In this document: positions 22,155-32,911 of the stretch, in pieces
Numbering within the stretch: position 1 is the first letter of the stretch
Layout of the letters: the number at the start of each line of letters is the position of its first letter
Assembly (NCBI GenBank): GCA_037903475.1
Contig: JBAJFG010000064.1
Coordinates: 1 to 64,000, forward strand
Reading direction: 5' to 3'
DNA length: 64,000 bases
Origin: Ancylostoma caninum
Taxonomy: Eukaryota; Nematoda; Chromadorea; Rhabditida; Ancylostomatidae
Made by a program: the position numbers and the translations under genes
Notes under the pieces: generated by a model
The model's database searches: none
Told to the model about the DNA's origin: nothing
The model's input: the letters and a program-made list of their open reading frames with translations, nothing else

Positions 22155-22823
22155 TCAGACATTCGGGCGTGCGTCCCGCCTGACAAAATGCCCCTTTTTC
22201 ATTTTTGCGACAAAATCCGGTGCACCGGCGGAAGACATCATTTTGGTTTTATTGCGGGATTGATCGGAAAATATTGCAGGTTTGTGATCGTCACGTGGTA
22301 AGGGCATCAGTTTGCAGGTAGACCTCAGTCTACTTTCCGCCTCGGTGGAGAGTCTAGTCCTACGGGACTCGTCTGGCCCACTGAGGCCCGGTTGAAACCG
22401 TGGTCCAGTGCAGGGACCAGGCGAGATGCGTGGGGAGCGGTCGCGCGCAGATGGTTAGCAGACGCAACAGACAACAGATAGCAGACGCAACGCAGGTGGG
22501 GAACGTATCTCATGTAATCCGCGCAGATGCGCAGAAGTGCGTCCTGATCCGCTAGTAGCTGCCAGCGTCGGCAGATGGAGTGCGTGTGCTTCTGAACTCG
22601 ACGCACATTTTTGCTTTCTTGTGCTTTTCCGTTCCGGGACAAAATTCGATCTCCCAGATCGTGATGCTGGGTATCATCGTCGGGACAGAATCCGATCTCC
22701 TGCCGGAACTCGCGGGACAAACTCGAGATGTTGCGGGACAAAAACGCACAGTGCTTGATGACTCCCGCTCACACTCGAGCGGGATCATGATTTTGTCAGG
22801 CGGGACTCGCGCCCGAATGTCTG
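22155..22823. repeat. Inverted-repeat (MITE-like) element with a diverged copy at 56.7-57.06 kb
   Basis: Arms 22155-22189 and 22789-22823 (CAGACATTCGGGCG...GTCCCGCCTGACAAAAT) are complementary. The inside segment 22310-22470 resembles, in opposite orientation, 56770-56945, and CGCCCGAATGTCTGA recurs at 57040. Non-coding. Confidence 0.65.
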
Positions 22824-22998
22824 ACAGTAACTCCCCTCGCCGCAACCGTCGCGCGCGCGATGTCGCGTTTCTTGTGGGACATGCGAGATGGCGAGAGATA
22901 GATCTCGTCCACATGGACTCGTCTAGTCAACATACAACTCAGTAATTCTCGAATAATTAGCTCTTTCAGACGATTTTTTTTCTGTTACGGGCACAAAT

Positions 22999-23470
22999 AT
23001 GCTCTCCAGAGTAGAAATTCATGAAAAAATCGGTGACGTTTTCAGCGTGAGTGCTGTCTTTAAGCATCGCATCCTCGATGTAGTTGCCCTAAATGAATCA
23101 TGGTTAAGCTTTGTTGGTGATACTTCACCATTATTTGGTGAAATTGCTACCGAATTGAACTGTATAGGCGTGATCGTGTTCGTAAAAAAGGAAGCGGGAC
23201 CCTACCGCTCATGGTGCAAAATTTATTTCCATGAATGGTTTTTAAAGGGACGATTTATGATGCATATAATTTGTTATGTTGTGAGCTCGTAGTCATATCT
23301 TGTGTAGTACTCTTGATCTCCTTGATCTCCGTGTAGAAGTCACCATCGTGAACACCACTCATGATCACTCAACTTACTATAGCAAGCAGCGATTTTATTT
23401 CATGCGATCGAATTTGTATCGTTACTGGAGGCTTCAACTTCCCAATTATCAAATGGAACAAATCTAATCC
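22999..23470 (+). pseudogene. CR1-like LINE endonuclease fragment
   Basis: The first 97 codons contain LDVVALNESWLS, the nucleic-acid-recognition strand of apurinic-type LINE endonucleases (usually E-T/S-W-L). About 150 nt later, in another phase, comes VTGGFNFPIIKW, a damaged form of the catalytic G-D-F-N motif. No RT is attached. The fragment stops where a TIR element begins at 23484. Confidence 0.6.
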
Positions 23471-23483
23471 CTCGGCTACTATC

Positions 23484-24235
23484 AGGTTGATGCGGAATTA
23501 ACTGCCGAAACGAACACTCCAGTTCAAAGTGTTATAACTTGGCTTAAACACAACGTCTCTCATCAGTTTAATGCCCATTCAATTCGCTAGATCTTTTCTA
23601 ACAAGCTGGTGAAATGATATGCCTCTGCAGCGAAAACTGAGATCGCAAAAATCTAAAAACTTTTGGAAGTTGACTTCAGCATACTCTAGATCAGCAGTCT
23701 GCTGGTGTCGCAGGTTTGCATCTGGGACGCGGGAAAAGTGATATTCAGCAAGGGAAAGGTCTGAGAAATAAGGACAATAAATGAGAACCTCGATGTCTTA
23801 CTGCGCCAGTTTTTACTGGATGAGTTTTCAACTGAAAGGCTTAACGCTACCCTGGAGCAGGGGAAAACTTGATTCTGTTCGCCACTGCCAACCACATCAA
23901 TAGCAGATTTTTGGACATCAACCCGAAATTACAATGACAGGACTCTGCTGTCAACGCTCGACTAGGTTGGAGGAGGCTGCAGTCAATCACACCCTTATAG
24001 CACCACCAAAATCCTTGCACAACCTCTCTAGAGAGAAGATCTAGTTTAGAAAAACTTAGAACTGTGAAATTGCCTCTACCCATACCCATTCGTATTTCAT
24101 GTTATCGCGCAGAAACCGAGCTTCATCCATAGCAATTATTTGGTCTTGAGATGGGTTGTCTTGGGAAAAAAATTAAGTTAGAAAAGATGTCAAACCAGGT
24201 AAAACGCTGGTCATCAGTCAGATCGTGTGGTGTTG
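23484..24235 (+). mobile_element. Decayed Tc1/mariner-style element, relative of 55150-55905
   Basis: It begins AGGTTGATGCGGAATTAACT, a diverged form of the AGGTTGTTGCGAAATTAATT end seen at 55905 (minus) and 41709. From there to about 24235 the sequence parallels, in reverse orientation, 55905 down to 55150 (shared runs such as CACTCCAGTTCAAAG, CCTGGAGCAGGGGAAA, TTCGCCACTGCC). Frames are broken everywhere. The Tc1/mariner assignment rests on the TIR style only. Confidence 0.5.
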
Positions 24236-25309
24236 GGAGGCCGACATCTTGAACAGCAGTATCCAGAATATAGGGCACCGCTGGGTCACTGCTCTATATT
24301 CAGCGCCCGTGCCCTACTTTTGCTCGCTGCGGCGCCACTAATTGCGGCAGGGTAGCCAAGAGGTCACCATCCCTGATGAGACCACGCTCACCCGAGCCCT
24401 CCTCGCGCACATCGTGTGGACCGGGTCTGTGCACCGAGCCCCGGAAAATGAAAGGGTATTTTGATGAGGGAGTACAGCAATGATGATATAAGTTTCTAAT
24501 ACCCTTGGTGATTTGTGTTGTTTACATCTCATTAACATCTTATTATCATCGCTGCTGAGTATTTAAAAGCATTTTGCTAGGGTGTGTCTCAGTTTTAACC
24601 CAACACTCATCCGTGTACAACCACATGACGAGTTAGGAGAGAAGAAAAGTGAAGAAGAGGAAAACGTCAACGAAGCAGGACGAGAAGGAGAAGGAGATAG
24701 AGAGGAAGCAACAAATGGGAAGGAAGAAGAGAGAAAACAGGGAGAGGACGAAGAAGGAAGAAGAAATTAATGAATGGGGTACGTGATGAGCAAATGCTAA
24801 CGAATGTTTGCACTAGTCATTAGGCAAACCTTTGTAGGTGTTAACTAGCCTCCGGGAACGGCGAAGATGGGTCAGCTCGCGCAGGAGGATGGATCAGCAA
24901 TGTTTGTACTTTTGATGTACATTTCTTGAATAAATCTTTCTGGGGGCGGGAGCAGGGGGGGGAGGGGATGGTAGAGGGGAATAGAGCATGGGGTGGTTCT
25001 GGTTGGGCTAGGTAGGGACCTGGGTCTGGGGGTTTTGGGCGGGGTTGGGGGCTACGGATGGGAATTGGTCGGGGTTCTAGTTGGGCCAGGCGGGAATCCA
25101 GAGGAAATTGGGGAAGGGGACAGGATTCGGGCGGTGGTTGAGGTTATCTACTGAAGGGGGTCGTGGCTGGGATTGTGGGTCCTCGCCGAAAAAAAAAGAG
25201 TCCAGTACCTGTTGATGAAAAGTCAATAACAAAGGTTAGAAAAATTTATACCATAATTTCAAGAATGACTACAAAACTGTTGACATCACAAGTATAAGTA
25301 CAACTCTAT
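24236..25309. other. Intergenic, with a G-rich tract
   Basis: No gene recognised. 24600-24770 is purine-rich (Glu/Lys-rich open frame, low complexity). 24940-25170 on the plus strand has many GGG/GGGG runs that could form G-quadruplexes. Confidence 0.4.
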
Positions 25310-26216
25310 TTAGATCACTTTTCCGGAAGTAAAACGAGCCATTCTTCTGCAGTAATATGTGATATCTGCTGTCCTGATGAATGCTCTGCTAGCTGCCCGC
25401 TGCCGCTCAAATTCGTCCATACATTCAGAACCTTCCGTTGGTACCTAGGACAGTTAATAAGGCATTTGAAACGAGAGTCTAAAAAATCACAAATTCATGG
25501 TATTGTACCTGCTCCAAGCGTCGTAGTCTGAAATTGGCCCTTAGGTTCGAGCGTCGCAAACGGTGCAAGAGCTTTTTGAAATCGGGATCAGCTTGTCGGC
25601 CGAGGTGTTTGCGAAGGTTGCTGTAATAAATTTAGTAGTTCATGATCACCATCACGCATGCTGTTGAGATCTCACCTGTGAAAAGCTTCTGCTAGGTTGG
25701 TAGTGCGAGCTCCGTGACCTTCCACTTGCACCACAGCCCCTTGAACGGCCCTTCGAGCCACGTCGTGTGAAGATAGGGAAGAAATTCCTTGCATTTCGTA
25801 TACGCAGGGTGTCTAGCCGAAACTGGTGCACGGTATATGGCAGGCACTCTGCTTACCAAGTCTTCTGGCAAGAATGGGATACCTTGAAAGGGGAAGATTG
25901 TTATTGTTTGATGTTTTGACATGCTATTGCATACCTTTCAGTGTATTCCACCAAGAAATATCTGTTTGCACTTCTTCTCGCCGACAATATATTTACGGAG
26001 ACCGAAACTGTCTCTCTTACGTGTCCAGGCCTGGGACAAATGCCATCCACACCCTTCCAGAATGGCATCAATGAATTAAATGGATCAACATTTAATATTA
26101 TGTTATGCACTATCGATGCTTACGACAAGTTTGTAAAGTCACTGGCAATAAAGTGTATAGGATAACTTGTAAGAGAGTGAGAGCGAGAGAGATAAAGAAA
26201 GAACCTATTGCTTTGC

Positions 26217-26315
26217 ACACTAACCGGTTTCGGGGCTTGAACTAGACCGGATGTGTGATCTCCTTGGCGCCCCCGGGTCTGAGACCCTTTCATCAGTAGT
26301 TCCCAAGGAGACTCA
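26217..26315 (-). repeat. Conserved structured 3' end of PLE 1
   Basis: About 95 nt matching, inverted, the 3' end of PLE 2. On the element strand CTCCTTGG can pair with CCAAGGAG around an inner GGGTC-TCA-GACCC hairpin, and CCGGT can pair with ACCGG. The words CTGATGA and CGAAAC are present in this order. Confidence 0.7.
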
Positions 26316-26374
26316 AAATGACTTATAAATTAAATGCAATAATGTAAGAATAGCAGAATAAGGAGTCAAATGTA

Positions 26375-29367
26375 ATGAAAAAAGTCCTATTAGAGACCAA
26401 CAAAGAAGTCCATATGATGAAAGCCGGAAGTTTCACTCGGCAAAGGAGTACAGAAATCTTGCGTAGTTCAGCACTGATCATCCTTTATCAACATTCGATG
26501 TTTGAATATTTTCGCGCCCCGACACACGTTCAAATTGTTGCCTCCAGAGCTAATAATCTGCTACTCAACTCATGCACCAATAATGCCATACTTTCGCATA
26601 ATGAAGGGCCTATCTCTAAGAGTGTGGCAAATGACCCGAACCACCTCGGTTGTGGTCCATTTGTTAGTGATGCATATACTTCCCAACTTAAATACTCTAG
26701 TCTTGAAATCTTCCATTTTGGTGCAAGTTTTGTCTATTCTTATTATCTCCGCTACGAAAGTATTATTTACTATGTATCTAGGTATATTAGAGGTGGTATG
26801 TGGGTACCTAAGTACCTTAAAATTGTAGTCATCCTACTTATTATATAGACTGCAAGTAATAGAATTACTTTCAATCCTTACTTTTAGATCTAGAAAATTG
26901 GTTTGGCCCTTGTCATCGTTTGTCCTCTCAATGTTCAGCGAAGCGTGATATATATCCTTGAGACTATTTCCAAAAGTTTCTACATTGTTGGATATATGTA
27001 ATATATCATCGATGTCTCTATACGTGCCATTATACATACTAGCTACCTTTCTATGTTTACTTCTTAGTTTACTTCTAAGATATTCGTATTCCATATAGGC
27101 TAATGTCAAATCCGCTAACTGAGGACTACATGATGCCCCTTGTGGGATGCCTCTAACCTGTTTGTAGATTACTCCCCCATAGTATGCGTAGCTAGTATCA
27201 AGTATTGCATCAAGCATGTATAGTATGTCCTCTTTTTTGTAGTACTGGCACTTTCCGCAATTATCACTACTGTAGCCAATTTTATCATCGAAAATCCTAA
27301 TGAAATTGTATTCTTTCATGCATAGCATTATTAGTTTTTTCATATTTGCTCAAATCACATCGTGCGATAGGCTTGTAAATAAGCTAGTGAAATCTGCTGA
27401 GAACAACTGCTTGCATTCATTTATGCTGTGCATGTCCTTAACTACTGCTATGCTATTGTCGATGGCCCAAAATAGTTTTACTCCTGTTCTCTGTTTTATT
27501 ACGTCACAGTAACTGCGGAAGTGTTTGCGAAAATGTGAAAAAATGATCTGTAGTTTTGTCGCTAACGGTTTACTAATGCTATCCTTAGCTCCAGTTATAT
27601 AACGGAATTTAATAGGGGATTTGTGCATTTTCGGAATTCCATAAATTCTTGGTACTGCAGCACACCTTTCATTTTGCTTAATATTCAATCCTTTGATTAA
27701 TCCTTCATGCACCCGTCTAATGTCTTCCTCCTGTAATGTAGTAGCTATGTATGTACTCCCTTCATTGTTCTCTTGCTCCATTTCTTTAGTCATCATATTG
27801 ATATAGAACTTTTTGCAAGTAAAGCTGTAATTAGAAGAAGCCTTATCTATTGGTGCTACTACAAAGTGCTTGTACATTTCTTCCAATTCCTTAGGGTTGT
27901 ATTTTTCTTCCTCCACCTGTCTAGGGTTATATAGATCATATAGTTCAGGTTGTATTCGTTTCTGTATGTATTTTACTACGTCCCTCACGATACGTTGTTC
28001 CACAATACTGCTAACTCTGACTTTGGCTAGTAATTTTCTAACTAGTTCAGCCGCTATTTTATTCACCTCTTCCTGAATATCACTCGTTACCTTGTTATGT
28101 GTTCTATATTTGGTGCCCTTCGCAAAAAGATTTCTAAGTTTGTCATTTTTGATTATATTGAGGTTGCCTGTGCATATGTGATTACGGTGTGCATCTATGA
28201 ACTCCGGGTATTCTTTACAGGCACAGTAATTTTTTTAGAATGTCGTCAATTTCTGGTCTTCTTAGATTTCTTAGGAACTTGTTGTAGTTAAAAAGTTTTA
28301 GACAACTTGGAGGATTGATCCTAGATCTTATATTGACTTTAACGTCTTTGAACTCCGTTCGCACTGCTAGCTTCCTATAAGTTGCTTGATGGCTATGCTA
28401 TTGCATATCTTGTTTAGCTTTATTCTACTCATTACCTCGCCTAAATATTGAGCGTTGATGAACAGGTTTACCTTGTTTTCTTTCATTTTGCTTTGCTTTA
28501 CCCAAAATGGCTGTGCTATCAGAGAATAGATCTTATATTTTAGTTCATAAGAAAAGTTATGGAACTGTGGGCTGAAAGCCAAGGTAATGAGTCTATTTAC
28601 GTCCTGTTTGTTAAACGTTCTAAAATACTTATATAGAACATTTCCATCTTTATTGTTTATACCTTCTATTATATTATGTTCTGTCGATGCATTTGCTTGT
28701 TTTCTTAGATCGCCTCTTCTTGCCCCTGGTCCTACTTCGTTTAACAGGGCATCTGAAGTACGGATGATCTTTTTTCTCTAATGGATTTATGTTATCTGAT
28801 ATGTTACCGAACCCTTTAATCTGATCGTTAAAGCCGAAGGGGAAAGCAGTAATCATGTATTTAATCCACTTTAGCTCCTTGTCTCTTAGCTGCTGCTTGA
28901 TGTTATCAGTATCTACTACGTGATCCACTATATCTACACTTATGTTTAATGGATTATGGCCTGTGTTCTTAAAGTGTGATACTAAAAATGTGTTTAGAGT
29001 CATTTTTACGAAGCTTCGTTTGTGTTGATTAATTCTACTTCTAAGGGACTGTGTGGTCTCTCCGACATACTGCATGTGACAGGTTAGGCAAGTTATAACA
29101 GACTACGTTTTGAGATTCGCAGTTTGAATTTTTTGGCTTATTAGTCCTAAAGTAGTAATTGGTGGTTGAGCTCTTGACACAGTTGGTAAAATTGATTACG
29201 TCACATACTCTGCAATTCCTTCTTTTGCATCTTACCCCTGCCTCGCTGTTAGATTGCATTGGTTGAACTACTCTGCATCGGTTATTCAGCTGAGAAGTAT
29301 TAGACACAGACAACACTGAACATGTATTCGTTAAAAGTTCGTTATTGTTTTTGTTCGCGGACCTCAA
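26375..29367 (-). pseudogene. PLE 1 protein: zinc motif, GIY-YIG endonuclease, reverse transcriptase
   Basis: The first frame (29367-29041) has CKRRNCRVC, a CX4CX2C motif, and then enters the GIY-YIG fold. A one-base slip near 29090 moves it to 29075-28674, which carries QYVGETTQSLRSRINQHK. Further slips lie near 28680 and in 28100-28370. RT continues in 28066-27350 (RIYGIPKMHK, FSADFTSLFT) and 27343-26834 (RGIPQGASCSPQLADL, YRDIDDILHIS: the catalytic stretch reads D-I-D-D where PLE 2 has YIDD). The C-terminal part is recognisable but stop-ridden down to about 26375. Amino-acid similarity to PLE 2 is clear but moderate, so they are different subfamilies. Confidence 0.8.
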
Positions 29368-30161
29368 TCCCTTGAGCCGGAGGCGGTCCTTTCTAGGCTC
29401 TTATGCAGTTTCCTTATCAGAGGGCGTTTCCTCCTCGGCTAGGGCAAGCCTCTTCCTCGCTGGGGAGCGATACCCGTGGTGCAAACTGCATTGGATATTC
29501 ATGCCCAACACTACGCCAGGGTTCTCCCGAACTCACTATTTAATTACTACTTAATATCTGCTTTGCAGCATTTATAGCTGCTTTTTCGAAGTCGAGAATT
29601 ACTCTCAATTCTTCTGATATTCCAGCTTCTTCGAGTTCGCGTTTGAGTGTCTCGAAAATAATTCTGTAGCTTGCCGCAGTCTTCTTTGTCGTTATTGCAT
29701 GGAGAACTGGAGCCTGAAAAAACGGATGTAGCAATCGGAAAAGTCCTGATGTAGCAATCCTAACAAAATGTAGGTAGTACCTCAACTGTCCCGTTGCATA
29801 CACCACGAATTGTATACAGCTGAGCATTGTCTCCAAGCTTCTTTGGCAGCACTTTGTGTATGCCATCGGCAACCAACGCTTTAAGCCCGTTATCCACCGC
29901 TTTCTGAAACCAATTTAGAAAACAGTGTCCTTATAATGCTCCACGATATCACCTTTACCTTGATTGTAGCCTTGGAATAGTACATTTGGAAAGTTGGTGT
30001 TTGAAGCTGCAGGAACTTCGATCCATCTGGTAGCACTGCCAACGATTCCGGTACATTATCAAGCGTAATGTCGTCCTCCTTATGGGAATTTATGAGCCTG
30101 GAACTAGCCTAACATGAGTATTTGTTATGAACATAGGTAGCGTGAGAGCAATGACCTGGAG

Positions 30162-32654
30162 ATGTGTCGCCTCCTTGATTCGTACTCTCGGTCGTGGAAC
30201 AACTCTGCCATCTCCAATCGTTCGTCTTCATTCCCATTGCTAGGATCATATGTTAAGAACGAACTTAGGGACAAAGAACTAACCTGGATAAAATATATGA
30301 TCACTGCATTTCCATTTGGGTTAAATGATCAAATTAAAGGGTTTGGGAATATCTCCGACAATGTTTCTCCCTTAGAAAAAAGAGACCATCCATATTTTAG
30401 GTTTCCGATTAAAAGGGTAAGACATAGAGGTAGGAAAAGAAGATCTAAGAAAATAAGTAAATGTAGTGATAGAACTAACGATGTAGTGTTTGAAATTAAT
30501 GCTCGAAGTGGCTACTCTCTTTATAAGTATTTTATAACATTAAACAAACACGATATTAGCAGACTCATAGACTTAGCGTTCAGCCCGCACTTTTGCACTC
30601 TAGAATACGAGCTGAAATATAAGATATATGGGTTGATAGCTAATCCATTTTGGAAATCCCACACTAGAGTTAAAGATAGAAAAGATGAATTGTTTGTTTG
30701 CTTCAAATATTATGGCGAAATTGTACAGAAACTGAATTTAAATAAAATATGTAATAAATCAATAATTAAGGATCTTATTGCTAGCTATGCACAGGATCCT
30801 ATGGCTGTTCAGGCCGTAAAGGACTTAAGAATAAAAATAACGTATGTAACCGATCCACCGTTGGCTCTGAAACTTTTTAACTATAATAAGTTTCTCAGGC
30901 AACTGAATGATGAAAGTATTAGGTGCATAGTTAACAGTGATTGTGCATGCAGAAACTTTGTGGAGTTCATAGACCCACAACTGAAGCATGTGTGCACAGG
31001 AAACCTGACAATAATCAAGGATCAGAGATTAAGGAATATCTTCAGTAAGGGGACTAAGTATAGAGTACATACAAATGTAACTAAATATCAGATATATGAA
31101 GAAGTCAACAAGCTGGCTATTGAGATTGCTAAGAAGTCTAGAGTTAGATTCAAGTACCATAGAGCAGTGGAGCAACAGCTGGCAGAGAAAATAAAAAGGT
31201 TTATAAGGAGACGAATTCGAACCAAATTGTTTAACTGGACTGACCCTAAAATGGTGGAGGAAGGAGAATATGATCCTAAAAAATTGAACGAGTTGCATAG
31301 GGATTTTGTAATAACGCCGATAGATAAAGCCTCGTCTAACTTTTGCATAACATGTAAAAAGCTATACGTTTTGATGATAAAAAAGGAAATGGAACAAACA
31401 AGTAACGAGGAAAGTACTTATCTACGAACTTCATTTTCGGAGGAGGATATCAAAGTAATTCATAATAGACTAATTGTAAGTTTGAATATAAAAACTGAAG
31501 AAAGGTTCAAGGATATACCTAGGATATACGGTATACCAAAGATGCATAAGAACCCCATCAAATTTCGCTTTATAACGGGGGCGAGAAATTGTACACTAAA
31601 ACCATTGACAATGACATTACAAAAAATATTGTTACACTTCTACAAACATTTTGGAAACTACTGTAATGTTATAAAACAAAGAACCGGGGTGAAGCACTTT
31701 TGGTCGATTAACAATAGCATAAAAATAGTGAGTGATTGTATGATGGTTGATAGAAGTACTCAGGTGTTTTCGGCAGACTTCACTAGCCTATTCACTAATC
31801 TACCACATCGAGTAGTTACAGAAAACATTCGGAAGTTAATACTTATATGCATGCGCGGTTATAACTATATCAGGGTGCTGAATGACAAAGTTAGTTATGC
31901 GGTCACCAACACGGCTAAAGGGAACTACTATAGAAAGGAAGACTTATTCTATATGGTTGATTCCATATTACAGTCGAGTTTCGTATGTTTTGGTGGATGT
32001 ATCTACCAGCAGAGGAGAGGTATTCCGCAGGGAACCTCATGTAGCCCACAACTCGCGGATCTGACGCTAGCTTATATGGAATACGATTTTGTCAAAACAA
32101 AATTGAACTTAGGGGATAGAAGGGCCCTGGAAATATACAACGGTACGTATCGTTATATAGATGATATATTACATATATCTAACAACACTACAGAATTTGA
32201 GGGAAACCTCCTAGAAATATATCATTCGTCTCTCAGTATAGAAAAAACTAATGATAACAATAAAGAAACGAATTTTCTGGATCTTCACATTGATGTTAGA
32301 AATGAAAGCGTTAGATACTGTCTCTATAACAAAACTGATGACTATAATTTTGCTGTTATTAGGTACCCAAACTTTAACTCGAACATACCAAGGCATATAA
32401 TAACAAACACTTTTGTAGCTGAAGTTATTAGGACGGGTAGGACATGTTCCAGGTATGAGGACTTTAAGAACAGAATAACCCAACTATGCTGCACAAGTAT
32501 AACCAATGATTGGACGCCTTTAAGTGTGATCAAAACTTTGTGTAGTGCTCTTAGAGATAGACCATTCCTCTTACGTAAGTATGGACTAAACAATGCAGTA
32601 CATCTCCCCCTTATTCATGACATACGTATGCGCTTGAGAGATATGCAACCATGA
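30162..32654 (+). CDS. PLE 2 reverse transcriptase, 830-codon open frame
   Basis: True element coding starts at 30270. The first 36 codons are the antisense of MULE exon 4 and flanks, so the ATG at 30162 is accidental. The N-terminal third is the linker/thumb-side region of PLEs (KKISKCSDRTNDVV, Cys-rich NSDCACRNF). RT motifs follow: ITPIDKASSNF, RIYGIPKMHKNPIKFRFITG, FSADFTSLFTNLP, RRGIPQGTSCSPQLADL, and the catalytic YIDD at residues 665-668, then KETNFLDLHID. The C-terminal tail ends RMRLRDMQP before TGA/TAG. No stop or frameshift is seen over about 795 codons, so this is a young copy, though without the nuclease domain it cannot be autonomous. Confidence 0.85.
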   Translation: MCRLLDSYSRSWNNSAISNRSSSFPLLGSYVKNELRDKELTWIKYMITAFPFGLNDQIKGFGNISDNVSPLEKRDHPYFRFPIKRVRHRGRKRRSKKISKCSDRTNDVVFEINARSGYSLYKYFITLNKHDISRLIDLAFSPHFCTLEYELKYKIYGLIANPFWKSHTRVKDRKDELFVCFKYYGEIVQKLNLNKICNKSIIKDLIASYAQDPMAVQAVKDLRIKITYVTDPPLALKLFNYNKFLRQLNDESIRCIVNSDCACRNFVEFIDPQLKHVCTGNLTIIKDQRLRNIFSKGTKYRVHTNVTKYQIYEEVNKLAIEIAKKSRVRFKYHRAVEQQLAEKIKRFIRRRIRTKLFNWTDPKMVEEGEYDPKKLNELHRDFVITPIDKASSNFCITCKKLYVLMIKKEMEQTSNEESTYLRTSFSEEDIKVIHNRLIVSLNIKTEERFKDIPRIYGIPKMHKNPIKFRFITGARNCTLKPLTMTLQKILLHFYKHFGNYCNVIKQRTGVKHFWSINNSIKIVSDCMMVDRSTQVFSADFTSLFTNLPHRVVTENIRKLILICMRGYNYIRVLNDKVSYAVTNTAKGNYYRKEDLFYMVDSILQSSFVCFGGCIYQQRRGIPQGTSCSPQLADLTLAYMEYDFVKTKLNLGDRRALEIYNGTYRYIDDILHISNNTTEFEGNLLEIYHSSLSIEKTNDNNKETNFLDLHIDVRNESVRYCLYNKTDDYNFAVIRYPNFNSNIPRHIITNTFVAEVIRTGRTCSRYEDFKNRITQLCCTSITNDWTPLSVIKTLCSALRDRPFLLRKYGLNNAVHLPLIHDIRMRLRDMQP

Positions 32655-32911
32655 CTCAGTAGTGGCGCTCTTTTTCAAATAATTGGGTCACATACATAGG
32701 TCATATTTAAGGAAGCATCTCGCTGTCCCACTCACTCCTTACATGTATCCGTCATCTACCAATAGTTGTCTCTTCCATATCTAGATAGTAGCAGTTACTA
32801 AGATCTTTTGAAGCTTCCTTGGGAACTACTGATGAAAGGGTCTTCGACCCGGGGGCGCCAAGGAGGCTACACTTCCGGTCTAGTTCAAGCCCCGAAACCG
32901 GTTAGTGTAAA
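30270..32911 (+). mobile_element. Penelope-like element 2 (5'-truncated)
   Basis: Inserted in MULE intron 3, antisense to that gene. AACTTAGG at 30262-30269 and 32912-32919 is an exact 8-bp target duplication, the same size as for PLE 1. Sequence homologous to PLE 1 starts just after the GIY-YIG helix (RDKELTWIKYMITAFPFG), so the nuclease was lost on insertion, as usual for target-primed integration. The RT frame is unbroken. Confidence 0.85.
32815..32911 (+). repeat. Conserved structured 3' end of PLE 2
   Basis: Matches the complement of 26217-26315. CCTTGG/CCAAGG and GGGTC-TTC-GACCC stems are kept while the loop changes (TTC here, TCA in PLE 1), suggesting selection on RNA structure, probably for template recognition. 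Confidence 0.7.

Larger units (their letters stand above)
26217..29558 (-). mobile_element. Penelope-like element 1 (near full length, permuted type)
   Basis: Lies on the minus strand inside the MULE exon. TGCTTTGC at 26209-26216 and 29559-29566 is an exact 8-bp target duplication. Order from its 5' end: leader (29558-29370), zinc motif, GIY-YIG nuclease, linker, reverse transcriptase, then a structured 3' end shared with PLE 2 (26217-26315). With GIY-YIG ahead of the RT this is the permuted order described for the Naiad/Hydra/Chlamys lineage of PLEs, not the classic C-terminal arrangement. Confidence 0.8.

Noticed and set aside
24582..24770. Glu/Lys-rich 62-codon ORF
   Set aside because: Low-complexity purine-rich DNA, no neighbouring splice signals or homologous motif.
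30162..30269. First 36 codons of the PLE 2 frame as a real N-terminus
   Set aside because: They are antisense to MULE exon 4 and lie outside the 8-bp target duplication.
26217..32911. Canonical hammerhead ribozymes at the PLE 3' ends
   Set aside because: CTGATGA and CGAAAC are present, but the sequence after the short stem is GGGG, not GAAA, and about 65 nt separate the two strings. I could not draw a proper three-stem core.
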